A DNA stretch of 64,000 bases from Hygrophila difformis (Eukaryota; Streptophyta; Magnoliopsida; Lamiales; Acanthaceae), in assembly GCA_030278955.1 (NCBI GenBank), contig JAOANR010000006.1:30841383-30905382 (forward strand). The letters run 5' to 3'. This document shows, in pieces, positions 58,449-64,000 of this stretch. The notes under the pieces were generated by a model. It made no database searches. It was given only the letters and a program-made list of their open reading frames with translations, and was not told the DNA's origin. Position 1 is the stretch's first letter; every line of letters starts with the position of its first letter. Both the position numbers and the translations under genes were made by a program.

Positions 58449-60977
58449 TGAAACTTTTGACAACTTTCCCACACGAGTATTTTCTAAAATAGAAATTAAT
58501 AGGAATTAATCACGGGTTTGATTTTTATTTAATGAAACCAATTTATGAAGATGGAGTTGGGATTAGGGATATGCTTAGGTTGTCACGTTTTTATTACTCG
58601 TGTTAAGAAACTGTGCCTCCGAAAGCGCACGGAGTAAAAAATTGCAGTATTTATAGTAAATACCGGATCGTTCACTGGAGGATGTGCGATGGAAGTAGGG
58701 CCCACGTCGTTTTATAAAATTTTCCACTCGGTTACTCGATTCAAGTTTGTGTTTTAACTATCAACTACTTGACATAATTTAAACAAAGCTATGAAAGCAA
58801 TTAAAGGTATTCTAGAAAGCAAATTAAATTAGTATAATAAAGCAATTAAATTTATTCTAAGGAAGCGACAAAATTATACTAAGCAAGCGGTTAAAATTAT
58901 TCGAAGAAAACAAATTTAAAATGAGACAGAAGGGACAGGAAGAAAATAATGAAAATTGGACAAGATTCAGATGAAACACAATTAAATTCCCATTTTGTTA
59001 CACAAATCTTTGTTTGGGATAATCCATCAGTTAGCTAAGTCTCATGTTTTCTATACTGTGTTCTCTTTAACAGACAGGTACTTACAGTAAGAATTTACAT
59101 GCTCTTAAGAAAACAAATTCTAAGATACCACAGACTTACAACTGCTCCCGTCAGAGCGTGTCATTTATCTGTGGTGGACGAGCAACACCTGACACTTCAA
59201 AGATTGAAATGCCAAGTACTCCCATCATTCCCCCGGTCACACCCAAAGATTTAAACCAAGCCCAGAACTATTCCATAACTCCCATTCCTAGTAACAGTTA
59301 GAAGTTCTCTCAATACATCCGAGTGACCTCTATCAAAGCATTTAAAAGAAAGCGGTAAAGAAAGCAATTAAAATTCTATCACTCAGAGGTTTTAAAAGCA
59401 TCATACTGGTAGTAAATGAGAGACCCCAGTCTTAATGACCGGACGCAGATCAAGAATTCCCGGACATCAGTAAACCGCTCGCAGTGTTTACCTACTCCCG
59501 GGTGCTTATGAGATACAAACTAATGAAACAAACCAATAAATTAGTTTGTTCCGGATGCACTCACTCAAGACTCAAAAATAGGCTCTGGTAGAAGAGGATA
59601 GCAGTTGAAAGAGTACTCAACCATATCTTAGAAAATAACCAAGGCCCACATGTTGTTCTTCTAGTATTATCTATTATACCTTATCAGAATCCAAGTGGAC
59701 TCTGATTCAGTGCAATATTTAATATAAGATTTCCAACATACAGCAATTTTGGAAAATAATTGATGTTTGAAAATCATTCCCTAAACAGGTACTAGACTCT
59801 CAATTAAAACACAGATCCTTTCAGTCTAGGTGAGACCTAATCGCTGACTCTGCTTCTAATTTCCCAAAATCAACCCCCAGTCGAATGTGAATTAGTCATA
59901 ACTGTGGAATTGATCTCTTACTTAGATCCGGATTTTATAAATGAATTTTTGTTGGAAATTTATTATGAAACATCTGATTTAAATCAAGACTCCTATGTCC
60001 AAGGGAAGGATCCCAAAATAATTTGACCACATTATCTACATAATATTATCATGCATAAATTTATAAAGAAGTGTAAAATTAAGCTAACCCAAAATATAAG
60101 GTGGGTTTAGACAGAATGTGACACAAAAAGATGAAATAGCCTGAGATGAGAGGAGTTCGAAAGAACATTTTATTTGGCTAAAAAGATGACAAAAATAATC
60201 AGGATAATCCGGACTGCAAACATCTGCTATCCAGGTCCTGACTATTCCAGGTGGGATGATTTTTAGACAGTTGAATGCCTTAAATGACAGTTGCCGCCGT
60301 CATCTTAGATTCCACTATCTGTGAACTGGATAAAAACCCACATGTTCTATCATTGCAATAATTATTAGGTAACATTGGCATATATCATCTAACATTACTA
60401 CAGCTCCAGATTCAGGTTTGAAATTAAAATAAGGAAAAAAATAAAACTGTATTTGGACAGATACTGACTGAGTGGCTACTTCATTTCCTGGTGAGAGGAC
60501 CGTTCGCCTGACCTCGTCAATCAATATCCAAACCATGCAAAATAACAAACAGTAATCAATATACAGACTATGGGCTACTTCATTTCCCGGTGAAGGGATC
60601 GTTCGCCAACATTATTCTGTGATATCTTTTACTGTTCATTCACACATCGCGAAGAAGACAAAATGAAAATAAATAAAATAAAAGTGAATGCCTTGTATGA
60701 GAGACATGGTTTCTCATGGAAGGGTATGGAATTAATCCATAATTAATGACTTAAATAATCCTTCATACCATAATTAATTACAGACTGGATTATCTGCTTA
60801 AGGCATTACGATTTTGTTTATAGAAAAGTATTTTAATGTGATTTGAACAAAGATCCTTTAATCATGGTAATTATCGATCTTAATCATTTCTAATTACGAT
60901 CTTTAATTATTGACTCAAGGGTTCAATTAATTAATGAGGAAGAATGGAGAATTGGAAAATTTGGCTAAAAAATGCCA

Positions 60978-61300
60978 ATTACGACGCTAGACAGATTTTA
61001 CGACGCTATCCTAGGATAGCGTCGTATGGTGAATTTTAGAAGTTTTGATAAAATTGGGGGGTACGACACTATACACTAAATTACGACGCTATCATAGGAT
61101 AGGGTCGTGGGTGTAGCGTCGTAGGTGGGTTTTTGTGAAAATGGAAGTGTTTTGGGTCCTACGACTCTAGACAAAATTTACAGCGCTATACATGGATAGC
61201 GTCGTGAGGTCTAGCATCGTGGGGCAAATTTTTCTTAAGTCCAGAGCAACTACGACGTAAAACCTCACCTACGACGCTAAGCTTGACTAGCGTCGTTGCT
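60978..61300. repeat. Inverted-motif array, A 5' LTR
   Basis: About a dozen motifs, including the 28-bp perfect palindrome at 60999-61026. The 3' LTR counterpart (20905-20940) has lost the palindrome through CG-to-CA type changes. Confidence 0.87.
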
Positions 61301-62004
61301 ACCCCAGAACAAAAGTGTTGTGCGGGTAATGCAATCTATGCGATTGCAAACCCTATTTCAGATTCATGGTTCACTAATGCATACATAAAACAAAACAAGG
61401 ATGAACAGTAAACTAGAATGCATAACAATAAGGGAAAATAAGCTGAAAACTAGGCAAAAATGAACCACAAACCCAAATGAGGGTTTTCAACCACAAAATC
61501 ATGCATAACACCCAAAAATAAGAATGAGAATAGAAAACCCACATGCAAAAGAAAATAAGATGACCAAATGGTCATTAAACCAAAAAGGAAGCATAAAAAT
61601 CCATGGACCAGTGTCCATTTCATGGTCTGGGACTCTTTTTTGTGATTAACTTCCCATTTTATAAGAAAATGGTTTGATAATATCCATTATTTGGGTATTT
61701 CAAGCCTTAATAAGAGTTTAACAAAACTGGAATAAGTGTAAAGCTGGATACGCTAACTGGACAATGCTAAAAACATCACTAATCTAGTAAAATAAATACT
61801 AAACTAAGGCATAAAATGTAAATAATACAAAAAAGTAAAAACCTAACTACCTACCTAACCTACACACAACTCAAGAACAACAGTTTGTCTTCAAGTTTGA
61901 GAATGTTGTCTAGTCACCGATCATTGGAGTCAACCTGTCCTTAAATCGGTGGGAAACCCTAGGCCCATGGGCCCTCAGGCCTTGAATTTTGAATTTCTGG
62001 GCTC

Positions 62005-62280
62005 CTTACGATGCTGAAGGTTGTTACGACGCTATCCATTTGCTACGATGCTGAACATGTCTAGCGCCGTAGTCATTCATTTCGAAGGCACCACTTGTCT
62101 CGAAATTAACAGCCTACGACGCTATTCTCCATTACGTCGCTACACTTGATTACGACGCTACACTCGATTGGCGTCGTAGTTCTTCCTTCAAAATTCTGCC
62201 TTAGTATCTGCCTACGACGCTAGACAAGGCTACGACGGTGAACATGCGTAGCGTCGTAGTTGAGTCTAGCGTCGTAATTC
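62005..62280. repeat. Inverted-motif array upstream of the A 5' LTR promoter
   Basis: TACGACGCTA and TAGCGTCGTA motifs in both orientations, collinear with 21925-22195. Confidence 0.85.
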
Positions 62281-62558
62281 CTGAAAAAATATCAAATTTT
62301 TGTGGGTTTTCATTTCTTTTCCCATCTTTTTATTTCCTTTTTTCTTTTCTTTTCTTTTTGGATTTTTCTATCGTAAATGTGTAATAAAATTACATATTTA
62401 TATATTTTTCATACCGGCTTATTATTTTTACAATTATGCATAAATCAGTCCAATTCAACTGCTTTCTTATTTAATATAAGACCGGAATGCGATCAAATAC
62501 CCGTTTCAGACACGAAAATGAATTGAAATAATGGACATTTCTGGCCATTATCAGTAAT

Positions 62559-62567
62559 GTACTAACA
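62559..62567 (-). repeat. Displaced last nine bases of the Copia 5' LTR
   Basis: GTACTAACA, preceded by the GTAAT duplication and followed by AAAGG. This completes the LTR interrupted at 18340 and proves that A inserted into it. Confidence 0.92.
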
Positions 62568-62572
62568 AAAGG

Positions 62573-63217
62573 CATACGATTCCTACCCATTCAAACAAAT
62601 GGGCCTACTAATATAAGGATTTGGTAGTCAAATTTGAATTAAGCTTAGTGGATTTCAAGAATGTGCTTGAAAAGGGACGTGAAATTGGATAGTTGAAAAG
62701 TAGTAGTAGATGTGGCTAGTGGCCGTTGAGGTCATAAAAAAAATCACATCAAGAATTAATTTGTATCAAATATTTGTTATTTTATTTTAGTGATAGGGTT
62801 TGAATAGTCAATTTAATTTAATTTAATTCCTAATAGGTAATTTACATATCAAATTTCAATAAATTTTCCGATGTTACATGAAAATTATGCTCTTTGCCTA
62901 ATTGCACCAAGAATAAGTCATGTTCAGGCTTTACTTTAAGTTGTTACTATTATACTTTTATTTCAAGGAAAGATGTTTAATTTGACTTGCAACCTTGCTT
63001 AGTCTCAATTTTCCTTTGGAAGTTAATGGAAAATTCTCTTGTTTTCTTGAAAAGAAAAAAATTGTTTGTTCTCTCCGTATTCAAATTAGAATATCTATAA
63101 GAGAACACAACTTAGAAAACTAAGCGAAAGATATTTATAACAGAAAGTCGAACTATTCAAATGCATATAATGGATATATGTTAAAAAATTGAATCAAATG
63201 CATATAATGAATAGTAT
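62573..63217. other. AT-rich right flank of the nest
   Basis: Nothing recognised. It would have been contiguous with 9786 before the Copia insertion. TCAAATGCATATAATG occurs twice (63158 and 63195). Confidence 0.5.
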
Positions 63218-63886
63218 TGTTGGGGCCATGGGCCACAGGAAGTTAAATGGGCCATACAAGATGGGCCGTAGAGGGATTTCTAAGAAGAGTTGGGCTTGAG
63301 ATCTATTGGACCGAGAAATTAAAAGGGAACGATCCAAAGAAGAAGGGAAAAACTCAAACGGAAGAAGAGTTCGGAGAGAAGAGATTTCGGCCGAAAGGGA
63401 ACTAAATCAGCCGATCGAGGAGAGATGGGAATCGGCTTAGGGGAATCGGCCGGAGAGCGGTTATTTCAGCTCCGGCTATAAATAGGGGATGCCATACACA
63501 GAATCAGAGAGATCAATCCATCCCCCAAATTCCTTTATCAAATTTACTTCTTTGTATCTTTACTGCTTTCTTTACAGCTTTCCTTTACAGTTTTTCCTAG
63601 ACTCTAGCTTACTTGAGCGGTTACTTCCAAGTCCACCGTTGTTTCTTAACAACCAGTAGTTTGGTTCTAGTTTTTCCGGTGAATTCGCCGTTGTTTCTTA
63701 ACAACAGGTAGATTCTCCATTGTATTTTGTTGCCATTTGAATACTAAGGAATATTCAGTCAAGTTTGGGCGTAATTTGTCAAGTTTGGGCGCATTATCAT
63801 TAATCCGGACCCGTAACCGGTTTGATCCTTTTTCCGGTAGCCTCCCTTGAGGAGAAAAAGGTCCTTTGGCACACGCAAGCCAAACA
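63218..63886 (+). repeat. Element D 5' LTR (669 bp)
   Basis: Begins TGTTGGGGCCATGGGCC and ends GCCAAACA, directly before a primer-site-like motif. It contains a TATAAATA box, a CT-rich leader and two internal duplications (CCGTTGTTTCTTAACAAC at 63641 and 63690; GTCAAGTTTGGGCG at 63757 and 63778). The element continues beyond the window, so the second LTR and TSD cannot be checked. A minus-strand 91-codon ORF here is fortuitous. Confidence 0.75.
63477..63484 (+). promoter_or_regulatory. Element D LTR TATA box
   Basis: GGCTATAAATAGGGG, a strong plant TATA context, with AATCAGAGAGATCAATC about 30 bp downstream as a likely start region. Confidence 0.75.
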
Positions 63887-63887
63887 G

Positions 63888-63904
63888 TGGCACGCCCAGT
63901 GGGA
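63888..63904 (+). promoter_or_regulatory. Element D primer-binding-site candidate
   Basis: TGGCACGCCCAGTGGGA one base after the LTR end, of the form seen in Tat/Ogre-type gypsy elements. The cognate tRNA is not certain. Confidence 0.6.
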
Positions 63905-63908
63905 CAAA

Positions 63909-64000
63909 TGGCATTTGAACAAGCAACTCCAGCGGTTAACACGGCGGCGAGGACTGATTTTCCGTCGATTCAGGAAGAACGCACAGCCGGAGAATTCCCC
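63909..64000 (+). CDS. Element D gag start (partial)
   Basis: ATG immediately after the primer site opens MAFEQATPAVNTAARTDFPS and stays open to the edge of the window. An ATG this close to the primer site is common in Tat-lineage gypsy elements. Only about 30 codons are visible, so the product is inferred from position. Confidence 0.5.

Larger units (their letters stand above)
18341..62553 (-). mobile_element. Element A: Athila-like, gag-pol-less retrotransposon
   Basis: Ends TGAAACTTTTGAC (18341) and CCATTATCA (62553), flanked by GTAAT at 18336-18340 and 62554-62558. Subtracting nested B leaves about 16.6 kb: LTRs of 4129 and 4105 bp, a tRNA-Asp-type primer site, a short leader, no gag, protease, RT or integrase, an internal promoter and spliced cargo ORF, and conserved untranslated blocks shared with B. 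It is a large non-autonomous derivative that would need proteins from an autonomous relative such as B. Assignment to Athila rests on the primer site, LTR length and homology to B. Confidence 0.88.
58449..62553 (-). repeat. Element A 5' LTR (4.1 kb)
   Basis: Partner of 18341-22469. Motif arrays at 60978-61300 and 62005-62280. A perfect 28-bp palindrome with half-site TACGACGCTATCCT lies at 60999-61026. Confidence 0.92.
9792..62567 (-). mobile_element. SIRE-like Ty1/copia element, host of the whole nest
   Basis: A Copia retrotransposon whose two halves are separated by a 44-kb insertion. The outermost ends TGTAGG (9792) and ACTAACA (62567) are flanked by identical 5-bp duplications AAAGG at 9787-9791 and 62568-62572. 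Its own sequence is 9792-18340 plus 62559-62567, about 8.56 kb: two 679-bp LTRs (one enlarged by a 125-bp duplication), a tRNA-iMet primer site, gag, protease, integrase, RT, RNase H and a downstream env-like ORF. That order (integrase before RT) is the Copia order, and the trailing env-like ORF suggests the SIRE/Maximus lineage. All reading frames are damaged. Confidence 0.92.

Overview
The window is repeat-dense nuclear DNA from a flowering plant, probably a eudicot. It holds LTR retrotransposons with plant tRNA-iMet and tRNA-Asp primer sites, hAT and CACTA fragments, and plant-type TATA boxes and introns. I find no confident resident host gene, no rRNA or tRNA gene and no CRISPR array.

Layout. 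Positions 1-9786 are old flanking DNA: a 60-bp minisatellite, Ty3/gypsy LTR relics, two hAT-type MITEs with 8-bp target duplications, a CACTA terminus, and a minus-strand chromovirus LTR with a chromodomain tail beside it. Positions 9792-62567 are one four-level nest of LTR elements, all on the minus strand. A SIRE-like Copia element (9792-62567, TSD AAAGG) is split in its 5' LTR by Athila-like element A (18341-62553, TSD GTAAT). A is split by Athila-like element B (30301-57888, TSD GTCGT). The 3' LTR of B is split by chromovirus-like element C (32721-41222, TSD ATTAG/ATTGG). Removing each insert in turn gives elements of about 8.6, 16.6, 19.1 and 8.5 kb. After the nest there is about 0.6 kb of AT-rich flank, then the 5' LTR, primer site and gag start of a plus-strand Gypsy element D that leaves the window.

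Most interesting content. A and B share a non-coding module downstream of the pol position: an array of inverted TACGACGCTATCC-type motifs, a TATAAATA box on the minus strand, a short first exon, an intron of 1.1-1.5 kb and a conserved 3' splice acceptor. Behind that acceptor they carry different proteins. B carries what reads as an intact 246-aa plant F-box protein, in frame across the predicted splice. A carries a roughly 1,400-codon ORF (now broken) with coiled coils and a plant transposon-protein-like domain, and A has lost all of gag-pol. I read this as an interchangeable cargo slot in an Athila lineage, with a captured host-type F-box gene in B. The same motif arrays lie just upstream of the LTR TATA boxes.

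Coding state. B has a nearly complete gag-pol in one frame, with only two premature stops plus a catalytic Asp-to-Tyr change in RNase H. The gag-pol of C has three in-frame stops and is truncated by a deletion that fuses reverse transcriptase to its 3' LTR. The Copia gag-pol and env-like ORFs are broken by frameshifts and by an internal RT deletion. Several stops fit C-to-T decay of methylated DNA.
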